From Nocardiopsis algeriensis (GTDB lineage: Bacteria > Actinomycetota > Actinomycetes > Streptosporangiales > Streptosporangiaceae), in NCBI RefSeq assembly GCF_014203695.1, contig NZ_JACHJO010000001.1:192369-256368 (forward strand): a stretch of DNA of 64,000 nt, in the 5' to 3' direction. The translations under genes were made by a program, and so were the position numbers. Position 1 is the stretch's first letter; each line of letters begins with the position of its first letter. Below the pieces are notes generated by a model. It had not been told where the DNA came from, made no database searches, and was given only the letters and a program-made list of their open reading frames with translations. Below are positions 26,387 to 34,465 of the stretch, piece by piece.

Positions 26387-26449
26387 GAAAGGCCCCGCCA
26401 AGGGCCGGGCGGCTCCCGTGGGGGAGGGGCAAGTGGCTAGGCTTGCCCC

Positions 26450-27196
26450 ATGGGAACTCTGGTACTGCTTCGGCACGGTGAGAGCGTCTGGAACGCCAAG
26501 GGCCTGTTCACCGGATGGGTGGACGTGGAACTCTCCCCCACCGGCAAGGAGGAGGCCCGCCGCGGCGGCGAGCTCCTCAAGGAGGCCGGTGTCACACCGG
26601 ACATCCTGCACACCTCGCTGCTCAAGCGCGCCATCCACACCGCGCAGATCGTCCTGGACGCCGCCGACCTGCACTGGCTCCCGGTCCAGCGCTCGTGGCG
26701 CCTCAACGAGCGCCACTACGGCGCCCTCCAGGGCAAGGACAAGGCGCAGACCCGCGAGGAGTACGGCGAGGAGCAGTTCATGATCTGGCGCCGCTCCTAC
26801 GACACGCCTCCGCCGCCCATCGCCGACGACGACCCCTGGTCCCAGGCCGGGGACACCCGCTACAACGAGCTGCCGCCGGAGCTCATGCCGCGCACCGAGT
26901 GCCTCAAGGACGTCCTGGAGCGCACCCTGCCGTACTGGTACGACCAGATCGTCCCCGATCTGGCCGTGGGCAAGACGGTCATGGTCGCCGCACACGGCAA
27001 CTCGCTGCGTGCGCTGGTCAAGCACCTGGACGGGATCAGCGACACCGACATCGCCGGGCTGAACATCCCCACCGGCATCCCGCTGGTGTACGAGCTGGAC
27101 GAGCGGTTCGAGCCGACCAACCCGGGCGGCACCTACCTCGACCCGAAGGCCGCCGAGGCCGCCATCCAGGCCGTCGCCAACCAGGGCAAGAAGTAG
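26450..27196 (+). CDS. gpmA: 2,3-bisphosphoglycerate-dependent phosphoglycerate mutase
   Basis: This glycolytic enzyme interconverts 3- and 2-phosphoglycerate. The 248-residue protein shows the phosphohistidine motif [10 protein letters not shown] (His9), [12 protein letters not shown], the second histidine in [11 protein letters not shown], and the C-terminal [11 protein letters not shown] segment. The length and motifs are those of the cofactor-dependent type. It ends at a strong hairpin shared with the convergent DsrE gene. Confidence 0.95.
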   Translation: MGTLVLLRHGESVWNAKGLFTGWVDVELSPTGKEEARRGGELLKEAGVTPDILHTSLLKRAIHTAQIVLDAADLHWLPVQRSWRLNERHYGALQGKDKAQTREEYGEEQFMIWRRSYDTPPPPIADDDPWSQAGDTRYNELPPELMPRTECLKDVLERTLPYWYDQIVPDLAVGKTVMVAAHGNSLRALVKHLDGISDTDIAGLNIPTGIPLVYELDERFEPTNPGGTYLDPKAAEAAIQAVANQGKK

Positions 27197-27212
27197 CCCT
27201 CCCCCGCTCCCC

Positions 27213-27242
27213 GTGCCCGTACCGCCCCGGCGGTGCGGGCAC
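27213..27242. terminator. bidirectional terminator between gpmA and the DsrE gene
   Basis: GTGCCCGTACCGCC and GGCGGTGCGGGCAC are inverted copies with one G-T wobble and a minimal loop. They lie between the convergent stops at 27196 and 27245. Confidence 0.75.
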
Positions 27243-27244
27243 CG

Positions 27245-27607
27245 TCAGTAGACGAGGGCCTGGGCGCCGTCGCGCAGGGTCTCCTCGACGAAGGCCGCCG
27301 CGCCGGCGATGCGGACCCCCGCGACCAGGTCCTCCTCCGTGAGCCCGCGGCGGGCGGCGCACTGGGTGCACAGGGTCACCCGTCCCGCGGCGAGCACGGT
27401 GTCGAGCAGGTCCTCCAGGGGGGCCGCGTGCGGAAGGGAGAACTCCGCGGCGCGGCCGGGAACGGCGAACCACGCGGACTCGCCGGTCAGCCACAGGGAG
27501 ACGTCCACCCCCGCCGCCACGGCCGCGGCAGCGACCGTGAAGGCCTGGTTGCAGCGCTCGGGATCGTTGTCGCCTGCGGTGATCTTGATCACCAGGGAAC
27601 GAGACAT
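27245..27607 (-). CDS. DsrE/DsrF-like family protein
   Basis: The 120-residue protein has the DsrE Rossmann-like layout: a first strand SLVIKITAGDND, the helix RCNQAFTVAAAAVAAG, the strand VSLWLTGESAW, and a cysteine-containing loop LCTQCAARRG. Two cysteines (about residues 80 and 83) could take part in sulfur transfer, the role of DsrE/TusD proteins, but many actinobacterial members are uncharacterised. It precedes no obvious partner; a membrane protein gene lies 51 bases upstream on the same strand. Confidence 0.8.
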   Translation of the reverse strand: MSRSLVIKITAGDNDPERCNQAFTVAAAAVAAGVDVSLWLTGESAWFAVPGRAAEFSLPHAAPLEDLLDTVLAAGRVTLCTQCAARRGLTEEDLVAGVRIAGAAAFVEETLRDGAQALVY

Positions 27608-27658
27608 GGCGGTCAGCCTACCCCCTGCCCCGAGGGGGTTCGAGGGGACGGGAAGCGG

Positions 27659-28426
27659 TCACACGCCCGCGAGCAGGAGCAGGACCGCGCCCGCCGCGGC
27701 GCACAGGAGGGCGGCGGCGGTCAGGGCGACCGCCTCGACGCGCCGGGGGGAGTCGCGCCGGGGCCGGTCGGCCGCGTCGTGCTCCACGAGCAGCTTCCCG
27801 CCCTCGGAGGCGGTCATCACCACGTGGCCGTCGCGGACCCGCAGCGTGCCGGTGACGCGCACGCGCACGCCGGGGCGGATCACCCACTCGCGGTACTCGA
27901 ACTCGATGGTCTCGCCGCGGAAGACGCCCGAGATACGGCCCCGCACGCGCGGAAGCAGGTCGTCGGCGGGTGAGGCCACCCCCGGCTGCGGGCGTCCGAC
28001 CACGCGCTGGAGGCACAGCTCGGCGTCGCCGGGGCGGGTGTCGCCCGGGTCGACGAGGACGCGGGCACCGTCCGGGGACTGCCCGGGGGCGACCAGGCCG
28101 AACAGCTCCTCGGAGCCGTAGTCCGCGATGGAGTCGCAGGTGCGCTCGCGGACGGTTCCCTCCTTGCCGAGCGGCATGTAGTGGCGCAGCACCTCGTGGC
28201 CGTGCCAGACGCAGTCCACCCCGGCCAGTCCGGAGGCGACGGTCCCGCCGGGGCCGGGGGCGGCGACACCGGTGAGCGTGACACGCCTGCCCGCGTGCCG
28301 GGCCAGCTCCGCGGGCCTGAGGAGGGCCAGGCCGCGCTGGCGCCGCCACCGCCGCAGGGCGAGGAGTGCGAGTGGCAGGAGAACGACCGCGGCCGCGAGG
28401 AGTACCCAACCGATGAGCAGTAACAC
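27659..28426 (-). CDS. GIDE-like domain membrane protein
   Basis: The 255-residue protein has an N-terminal membrane helix (about 2-25) and a C-terminal one (about 232-253) flanking a soluble beta-rich domain. The middle resembles the GIDE domain: LAGVDCVWHGHEVLRHY, then ARVLVDPGD, then a strand pair ending VRVTGTLRVRDGHVVM. Eukaryotic GIDE proteins are mitochondrial E3 ligases with a RING finger; bacterial forms such as this lack the RING and their function is unknown. Confidence 0.6.
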   Translation of the reverse strand: MLLLIGWVLLAAAVVLLPLALLALRRWRRQRGLALLRPAELARHAGRRVTLTGVAAPGPGGTVASGLAGVDCVWHGHEVLRHYMPLGKEGTVRERTCDSIADYGSEELFGLVAPGQSPDGARVLVDPGDTRPGDAELCLQRVVGRPQPGVASPADDLLPRVRGRISGVFRGETIEFEYREWVIRPGVRVRVTGTLRVRDGHVVMTASEGGKLLVEHDAADRPRRDSPRRVEAVALTAAALLCAAAGAVLLLLAGV

Positions 28427-28617
28427 AGGCCGCCCCTTGGAGCATGTCGGAGGTCAGACGACAGCGGCGGGCGTTTCGTGCACCCCGTGGCCACACCGCA
28501 CAGGTGACCATCTTTACCAGTTCTCCGGGAAAGCGGGGCCAATTGGGCGTGTCCAGTCCCCCACCCCGGGGTGGCGGTGGCCGCGGGCCCGCCCGGTCGG
28601 CGCTACGCTCAGAGGTT

Positions 28618-29154
28618 ATGCACGCTGATGTACACCCCGATCTGGCAAAGCTGTCCTTCCTGATCGGCCGCTGGGAGGGCGTCGGCGTCGCCGGTTACGC
28701 CGACGTGGAGGAGTTCCAGTTCGGCCAGGAGATCGAGTTCGCCCATCGCCCCGGTCTGCCCTACCTGAGCTACAGCGGCAAGGCCTGGCGGATGCAGCCC
28801 GACGGAACCCTGGGTGAGCTGATCACCGAGGAGTCGGGGTACTGGCGAGCGCTCTCCGAGGAGGACACCGCCCAACGCGACAAGGACGAACCTGTCGTTC
28901 ACCTGGAAGTACTCGTCACGCACAACGAGGGCTTCATCGAGTCGTACGTGGGCAACGTGTTCGCGCACCGGGTCGAGATGGCCACCGACGCGGTGCTGCA
29001 CACCCCGACGGGCCTCGACGTGACGGCCTCGCACCGGCTGTACGGCCTGTTCGGCGACAACCGGGAGACCCTGGGCTACGCGTGGGACCTGGCCGCGAGG
29101 GGGCACAAGCTGCGCTCCTACATGTCCGCGCAGCTGAAGCGGGCGGCCCAGTAG
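28618..29154 (+). CDS. nitrobindin-like (FABP family) beta-barrel protein
   Basis: The 178-residue protein has the nitrobindin/THAP4-C signature GxWxGxG near its N terminus (FLIGRWEGVGVAGY). A series of strands forming a ten-stranded barrel follows, and histidines in the C-terminal half (ASHRLYG, RGHKL) are candidates for haem ligation. Family members bind ferric haem and interact with peroxynitrite or nitric oxide. The start ATG at 28618 is the conserved N terminus. The homologue in mycobacteria lies near sseA, as it does here. Confidence 0.85.
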   Translation: MHADVHPDLAKLSFLIGRWEGVGVAGYADVEEFQFGQEIEFAHRPGLPYLSYSGKAWRMQPDGTLGELITEESGYWRALSEEDTAQRDKDEPVVHLEVLVTHNEGFIESYVGNVFAHRVEMATDAVLHTPTGLDVTASHRLYGLFGDNRETLGYAWDLAARGHKLRSYMSAQLKRAAQ

Positions 29155-29495
29155 GCAGGACGAACCCCGGGCTGCTTCCCGCCGGTGCGGCGGGGCCGGT
29201 CGGACAAGTTCCGGCAGCCCGGGGTCCGGGTGTCCGTCTGGTATTCGCCGCGAACGACGCCGATGCGTCGTCCTAGCGGACGGACACCTCGCAAGTCCTG
29301 GGAGAAATCATCTTCCGGACCACCTCCTTTCCTGCGTGACACCGACAGTACGTCGCGGTTCGAGTCGCGGGCAAATGTTTTTTCTGTGGCCATCGCCGCA
29401 GGCAGCGGGGGAATGCGGGGCCGGGACGGCACGGGCTGCGGGGCGCCGCGCAGCGGGGCGGATGTCCGCGCCGCACATGACCTAGTCTCGGCGGT
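29155..29495. other. structured noncoding region between the nitrobindin-like gene and ygfZ
   Basis: The gap holds two consecutive branched structures. The first has an 11-bp outer stem (29165-29175 with 29214-29224) around a 6-bp hairpin (29178-29183 with 29189-29194) and may be the terminator of the upstream gene. The second has a 10-bp outer stem (29229-29238 with 29279-29288) enclosing a 7-bp hairpin with a CGAT tetraloop (29254-29260 with 29265-29271). On the minus strand a Shine-Dalgarno-like AAAGGAGGTGG precedes a 12-codon frame, 29311-29273 (MISPRTCEVSVR). The remaining 29312-29495 should hold the ygfZ promoter. Confidence 0.55.
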
Positions 29496-30518
29496 ATGAC
29501 TTCGCCGCTGTTGAGCACACCGGGCGCCGTGAGCGCCGAGGCCCCCGACTCCGGAGTCGCCGCGCACTACGGGGACCCCGCCCATGAGGGACGCGCCATC
29601 GAGCGTTCGAGCGCGTGGGTCGACCGCAGCAACCGGGACGTCGTCCGTGTGAGCGGGCCCGACCGCCTCAACTGGCTCAACGACCTCACGAGCCAGCTCA
29701 CCAAGGACCTGGCACCGGGCACCGCCACCGAGGCCCTCGTCCTCGACAACCGCGGGCACCTGCGCCACCACCTGTCCCTCGTCGAGGACGGCGAGGCGGT
29801 GTGGATCCACACCGAGCCGGGCCAGGGCGCGGAACTGGCGCGTTTCCTGGACTCCATGCGGTTCATGCTGCGCGTCGAGGTGGAGGACCTCGGCGGCTCC
29901 CGCTCGGTGCTCACCGTTCTGGGACCCCAGCGGGCCTCGGTGATCGAGTCCGTCGCCCCGGAGGACACGCCGGTGCGTGCCGCCGAGGACCAGACCGACC
30001 TGTTCGTGCCCTCGGAGCGGCTGGTGGAGACCGCCGAGGCCCTCACCGCGGCGGGCGCCCGCCCGGCCGGGATGTGGCCCTACGAGGCCCACCGGATCGA
30101 GCACCACCGGGTGCGCCCGGGGCTCGACACCGACGAGCGCACCATTCCGCACGAGGTCGACTGGGTCGGCCGCGCCGTGCACCTGGAGAAGGGCTGCTAC
30201 CCGGGCCAGGAGACGGTCGCCCGCGTGCACAACCTGGGGCGCCCGCCGCGCCGCCTGGTGATGCTGCACCTGGACGGCACCGCCGAGCGGCTGCCGGCGG
30301 TGGGCAGCCCGATCGAGCTGGACGGGCGTGCGATCGGCCGCGTGGGCAGCTCGGCCCGCCACCACGAACTGGGCCCGATCGCCCTGGGTGTGGTCAAGCG
30401 GACGGCCCCGGTGGACGCCGACCTGGTGGTCGACGGCATCGCCGCGGGCCAGGAGGTCGTGGTCGACCCGGACACGGGCGCCAACGCCCGGATCACCCTC
30501 CGGCGCCGCCCCCGGTGA
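29496..30518 (+). CDS. ygfZ: folate-binding protein YgfZ (iron-sulfur cluster maintenance)
   Basis: YgfZ is a GcvT-like tetrahydrofolate-binding protein that helps maintain or repair certain iron-sulfur enzymes. The 340-residue product has the GcvT-like N-terminal domain (VRVSGPDRLNWLNDLTSQ) and the family hallmark KGCYPGQE (about residues 231-238) followed by VARVHNLGRPPR. The C-terminal barrel has GxVGSSARHHELGPIALGVV. The cysteine of the hallmark is present. Confidence 0.93.
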   Translation: MTSPLLSTPGAVSAEAPDSGVAAHYGDPAHEGRAIERSSAWVDRSNRDVVRVSGPDRLNWLNDLTSQLTKDLAPGTATEALVLDNRGHLRHHLSLVEDGEAVWIHTEPGQGAELARFLDSMRFMLRVEVEDLGGSRSVLTVLGPQRASVIESVAPEDTPVRAAEDQTDLFVPSERLVETAEALTAAGARPAGMWPYEAHRIEHHRVRPGLDTDERTIPHEVDWVGRAVHLEKGCYPGQETVARVHNLGRPPRRLVMLHLDGTAERLPAVGSPIELDGRAIGRVGSSARHHELGPIALGVVKRTAPVDADLVVDGIAAGQEVVVDPDTGANARITLRRRPR

Positions 30519-30527
30519 CCGCCGGCT

Positions 30528-30558
30528 GCCGCGCCTCCCCTTGCGGAGGGGGCGCGGC
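30528..30558. terminator. hairpin between ygfZ and the DUF4352 lipoprotein gene
   Basis: GCCGCGCCTCC pairs with GGGGGCGCGGC across a short loop between two convergent stops (30518 and 30574). The stem is about 11 bp with one wobble pair. Confidence 0.65.
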
Positions 30559-30573
30559 CGCACAGCACACGGC

Positions 30574-31257
30574 CTAAGCGGGTTCGAGCGGGCTGACGCC
30601 GCCGACCATGATCCGGCTGAACTCGGTCCCCACCGGCGCCAGGAAGAGGATGTGCGTCGTGACGGTCTCGCCCGGGTTGACCTCGTCCCAGAAGTAGTCC
30701 CAGGCGACCGTGTACTCGGCGTCGGGGTCGTGCGCGAAGGTCCGCCCGTCCACGGCGGTCCCTGTGGTGCCGTAGGTGTCGAAGATGCTCGGCCCCGCCC
30801 CCTGGTTGGTGACGTTCAACCGGTAGACGTGGTACTCCATGCCGGCCGGAGCGGTGGCGTAGGAGCCCATGCCGTCCGTGACGGTGGGATCGGTGTACCC
30901 GGTCTCCACTGTCACGAGGAAGTCGCCGAACACCGTGGAGGAGCCGTTGTAGGACTCGGGCGGGGCACTCACGGTGGGCTCGGGAGCCTGCGGTGGCGGA
31001 GCGGGTTCCGGTTCGGCCTCCGGGGGCGAGGGTTCCTCCGTCTCCTGCGGTCCCCCGCTCTCCTCGGGTTCCTCCGCCCCGTCCTCGGCCTGCTCCGAGG
31101 TGCGCTCCCCCACCACGACCTGGACGGTGGGCATCGGTACCGAGTTCAGGGCGATCGCGGTGGTGATGCAGCCCGCTCCGGCAAGGAGCACCGCGGCGGG
31201 GACGGCGACGGCTCTCAGGACCCGCCCGGGCCCGTGGGGACTCTTGCCGGTGCTCAT
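30574..31257 (-). CDS. putative lipoprotein with DUF4352 domain
   Basis: The 227-residue protein begins with a basic region and hydrophobic core ending in the lipobox-like LLAGAGC (Cys29 or close), followed by a long Pro/Glu-rich linker (about 50-95). The C-terminal domain has the DUF4352 immunoglobulin-like pattern: FLVTVETGYTDPTV, YHVYRLNVTNQGAGP and NPGETVTTHILFLAPVG. Such proteins are surface-exposed and mostly uncharacterised. The acidic linker is unusual in length for this family. Confidence 0.75.
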   Translation of the reverse strand: MSTGKSPHGPGRVLRAVAVPAAVLLAGAGCITTAIALNSVPMPTVQVVVGERTSEQAEDGAEEPEESGGPQETEEPSPPEAEPEPAPPPQAPEPTVSAPPESYNGSSTVFGDFLVTVETGYTDPTVTDGMGSYATAPAGMEYHVYRLNVTNQGAGPSIFDTYGTTGTAVDGRTFAHDPDAEYTVAWDYFWDEVNPGETVTTHILFLAPVGTEFSRIMVGGVSPLEPA

Positions 31258-31448
31258 ACAAATGAGACGCAGATCACTCCTGATTCATTCCCCGGTCGGC
31301 CCTCCGAGGAAGAGACCGGGCCGGTCCCCACCGGGGAGAGGGCCGGAGCCGAGGGGCGCGCGGCCCGGCGCGGCGGGAGGGATGTCCACCCGCGGAAGGG
31401 CCCGGGGCCGGTGCGGAACCGGTCCCGGGCGCCGCGGCCTCCGGCCGG

Positions 31449-32369
31449 TCAGACGGTGAGGACGATCTTGCCCCTCGTGCGGCCCTCCTCGTTCAGGCGC
31501 CAGGCGTCGGCGGCCTGCTCCAGGGGGAACTCGCGCTCGATGTGGATCTTGAGCTCGCCCTTGTCCGCCATGCGGCCCAGCTCGACCAGGTCGGCCGTGT
31601 CGGGGCGGACCCACAGGTTGTGGCCGCCGTGCTCGACCACGGTGGGATCGGCGATCGAGATGATCCGGCTGCGGTCCCCGATCAGCGGCAGCGACTGCTC
31701 GGCCGCTCCGTCCCCGACGAAGTCCATGACCGCGTCGACGCCCTCCGGGGCGAGGTCGCGGACCCGGTCGGCCAGTCCGTCGCCGTAGACCACCGGTTCG
31801 GCGCCCAGGGAGCGCAGGTAGTCGTGGTTGCGCTCGCTCGCGGTACCGATCACGCGCGCCCCCAGGACGCGGGCGATCTGGACCCCGAAGGAGCCGACGC
31901 CGCCCGCCGCGGCGTGGATCAGGACCGTGTCGCCCGAGCCCACCCGCGCGCGCTTGAGCGACTGGAGGGCGGTCAGCCCCGCCAGGGGCACGCCGGCGGC
32001 CTCCTGCCAGCTCAGGGAGGCGGGCTTGGGCGCGATCAGCCGCACGCTCGCCGCCACCCGCTCGGCGTAGGTCCCGAGCTGCACCCAGTCCTTGCGCGCG
32101 TAGCCGTAGACCTCGTCGCCGACCTCGTACTCGGGGACGTCCACACCGACCGCCTCCACGACACCGGCCACGTCCCAGCCCGGTACCAGAGGGAAGGCCG
32201 TCTCCATGAGCGGGTCCAGGCCGCCCGCGGCCAGCTTCCAGTCCACGGGGTTGACCCCCGCCGCCTTCACGCGGATGAGGACCTCTCCCGGCATCACCTT
32301 GGGCTCGGGCAGCTCCATCAGCTCGAGGTCGTCGGCGGTCCCGTACTTGTTCAGTGCGATTGCCTTCAT
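31449..32369 (-). CDS. NADP-dependent zinc-free MDR oxidoreductase (quinone reductase-like)
   Basis: The 306-residue protein is a medium-chain dehydrogenase/reductase without the catalytic or structural zinc cysteines. It starts MKAIALNKYGTADDLELMELP, has a GroES-like N-terminal domain with VKAAGVNPVDWK and PLVPGWDVAGVVEAVG, and a Rossmann domain with AAAGGVGSFGVQIA. The C-terminal EEGRTRGKIVLTV is typical. Members reduce quinones or alpha,beta-unsaturated carbonyls with NADPH; the substrate cannot be told. It lies downstream of gatD on the same strand. Confidence 0.88.
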   Translation of the reverse strand: MKAIALNKYGTADDLELMELPEPKVMPGEVLIRVKAAGVNPVDWKLAAGGLDPLMETAFPLVPGWDVAGVVEAVGVDVPEYEVGDEVYGYARKDWVQLGTYAERVAASVRLIAPKPASLSWQEAAGVPLAGLTALQSLKRARVGSGDTVLIHAAAGGVGSFGVQIARVLGARVIGTASERNHDYLRSLGAEPVVYGDGLADRVRDLAPEGVDAVMDFVGDGAAEQSLPLIGDRSRIISIADPTVVEHGGHNLWVRPDTADLVELGRMADKGELKIHIEREFPLEQAADAWRLNEEGRTRGKIVLTV

Positions 32370-32462
32370 GGCAAGGGCAGCAAACGGCCGGGGTCGTGCA
32401 TTCCCGCGTCCGCGAACCCCCTGGCGGGCGGGGGGAGGGCCCTGCGGCCCTCCCCTCCCCGT

Positions 32463-33176
32463 CTACTGGCGCAGGGCCGCCGCCAGGCGCTCCTCGTGCA
32501 GGCGCTCGCCCCAGGACGGCTGGAGCGGCGCGATGCGCCCCACACGCCAGCTCAGCAGCAGGTCGGCCAGGTGGGGGTTGCGGGGAAGTGCCGGGCCGTG
32601 CAGGTAGGTGCCCAGCACCTGGCCCTGGTAGGCGCCCTCGGTGTGTCCGTCGTTGCCGGTGCCGACCACGGTGGTCGACAGCGGCCGGGCGGACGGGCCG
32701 ATCGCGGTGCGGCCCTGGTGGTTCTCGAAGCCGGTGATACGCCCTCCGCCCAGGGCCGGGTCGATGTCCGCGACGATCTCGCCGACCGCGCGGGACTCGC
32801 CTCGGCCGCTGCGGATGTCGAGGATGCCCACGCCGGGGAGCGGGTTGGCCTCGTCGTCGCCGTAGGTCTCACCGATGATCTGGTAACCGGCGCACACCGC
32901 GAACACGCAGGCGCCGCGGGCCGCGGCGCGGGCCAGGCCGCCGTCGGCGCGCAGGCGCTCGGCGGCCAGGATCTGCGGCCGGTCCTCGCCGCCGCCGAGC
33001 AGGTAGATGTCGCCCTGCTCGGGCACGTGGTCGCTGGAGTTGACCCGCACGACCTCGGTCGGGATGCCGCGCAGCTCGGCGCGGCGCTTGAGGATGAGGA
33101 CGTTGCCCTGGTCACCGTAGGTGCTCAGCAGGTCGGGGTAGATCCACACGATCCGCAGGGCGCTGGTGTTGCTCAT
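32463..33176 (-). CDS. gatD: lipid II isoglutaminyl synthase, glutaminase subunit GatD
   Basis: GatD releases ammonia from glutamine for MurT, which amidates D-Glu of the peptidoglycan stem peptide. The 237-residue protein has the class I amidotransferase (CobB/CobQ-like) pattern: LLGGGEDRPQ, the nucleophile cysteine in FAVCAGYQIIGE (about residue 94), and the catalytic histidine in GTYLHGPALPRNP. The N terminus LRIVWIYPDLLSTYGDQGN is diagnostic. The start is the ATG at 33176, 11 bases after the murT stop, so the two form one unit. Confidence 0.93.
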   Translation of the reverse strand: MSNTSALRIVWIYPDLLSTYGDQGNVLILKRRAELRGIPTEVVRVNSSDHVPEQGDIYLLGGGEDRPQILAAERLRADGGLARAAARGACVFAVCAGYQIIGETYGDDEANPLPGVGILDIRSGRGESRAVGEIVADIDPALGGGRITGFENHQGRTAIGPSARPLSTTVVGTGNDGHTEGAYQGQVLGTYLHGPALPRNPHLADLLLSWRVGRIAPLQPSWGERLHEERLAAALRQ

Positions 33177-33187
33177 GTGTGTCTCTC

Positions 33188-34444
33188 CTACTGAACGCGG
33201 CCGTACGCCGTGCGGATCTGCTGGAACGCGGTGTAGTTGGCGATGAGGTCGACCTTGGTGATGCCGGGCTGCTCGGCCTTGAGCCGGCCCAGGACCTCGT
33301 CGACGCGGTCGGCCACCTCGAAGTGCACGCCGTCGGTCTCCAGGCGCAGCGCGAGGTCGGTGCGGCGCTCGCCCATGACGAACACGCGGCGGCCGCGCAG
33401 CACCCGGTAGTCGACGTCCCACAGCCAGGAGGTGTCCCGTCCGTCGGGGACCTGCGCGTTGACCGACAGGATCACCGGGGTGTGCGGCGGGTCCAGGACC
33501 GCGAAGGACTCCAGCCATCCGGCGGGGTTCTTGGCCAGCAGCAGCCGGACCTCCACGCCCATGGTGACCACGGAGGTGTAGCGGCCCGCGACGGAGGTGA
33601 CCTCGCGCAGGCGCTCCAGGGTGCGCGCGGGGTGCAGGCCGTAACCGGCCGCGGTGGCGGCGGCGATCGCGGCGTTGGCGCGGTTGGCGTCACCGGGCAG
33701 GTTCAGCCGCAGCTTGAGGCGCTCGCCCTGCGGGGTGACGAGGACGTCGGAGTCGTTGTCCACGGCCCACGTGGCCTGGGGCCGGGACAGGCCGCACTCG
33801 GGGCACTCCCAGTAGGGGTCGCGGTCGCGGCGCAGGTGGCCGCCGCACTCGGGGCAGCACCAGGAGTCCTCCTTCCAGCGCTGCCCGGCCGAGACCCACG
33901 TGGCGTGGGGCGCGCCCAGTCCCGCCCATGCCACGAGCGGGTCGTCGGCGTTGGCGATGACGTGGGTGTTGCTCTTGCCGAGGGCGGTCCGCCACTTCTT
34001 GGCGAGCAGGTTGATCTCGGAGGCGCGGTCCATCTGGTCGCGGCTGAGGTTCATCAGGACCACGAACGCGGGCTGGGTGGCGACGAGGACCTGCGGCAGG
34101 TACTTCTCGTCCACCTCCAGCACACCGTTGACGGCGGACATGCTGTTGGACAGGGCGGTGATGTGCCCCGTGGGCATGTTCGCGCCGTGCTCGTTGGTGG
34201 CGACCTCGCCGAACTCCCGCAGTGCCTGCGAGATGAGGCGTGTGGTGGTGGTCTTGCCGTTGGTGGCGCTCACCAGTGCCAGGCGCCGTCCCCGGGCCAG
34301 CTGGGAGAGGAGATCGGGCTCCACCTTGAGGGCGACCCTGCCGCCGATGACGGAGCCGTCACCCCGTCCGGTGGCCCTGGACAGGCTGGCCGCACTCCTC
34401 CCCAGTACCGATGCCAGTTGGGCGCGCAAGGGAAGCTCGCTCAT
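33188..34444 (-). CDS. murT: lipid II isoglutaminyl synthase, Mur ligase subunit MurT
   Basis: MurT is the ATP-dependent partner of GatD. The 418-residue Mur-ligase-type protein has the P-loop ATNGKTTTTRL, the NHEHGANMPTGH-like region and NLSRDQMDRASEI. It also has an inserted zinc ribbon with two Cys-x2-Cys knuckles (CCPECGG and CPECG, about residues 205-230). The C-terminal DUF1727 domain has FVMGERRTDLALRL and NYTAFQQIR. A GGAGAG box precedes the ATG at 34444. Confidence 0.93.
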   Translation of the reverse strand: MSELPLRAQLASVLGRSAASLSRATGRGDGSVIGGRVALKVEPDLLSQLARGRRLALVSATNGKTTTTRLISQALREFGEVATNEHGANMPTGHITALSNSMSAVNGVLEVDEKYLPQVLVATQPAFVVLMNLSRDQMDRASEINLLAKKWRTALGKSNTHVIANADDPLVAWAGLGAPHATWVSAGQRWKEDSWCCPECGGHLRRDRDPYWECPECGLSRPQATWAVDNDSDVLVTPQGERLKLRLNLPGDANRANAAIAAATAAGYGLHPARTLERLREVTSVAGRYTSVVTMGVEVRLLLAKNPAGWLESFAVLDPPHTPVILSVNAQVPDGRDTSWLWDVDYRVLRGRRVFVMGERRTDLALRLETDGVHFEVADRVDEVLGRLKAEQPGITKVDLIANYTAFQQIRTAYGRVQ

Positions 34445-34465
34445 CTACTCTCCACGATCGCTGGA

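Noticed and set aside
29273..29311. 12-codon minus-strand frame MISPRTCEVSVR as a true leader peptide
   Set aside because: It has a good ribosome binding site, but no minus-strand gene follows within a reasonable distance. It is kept only as part of a structured-region finding.
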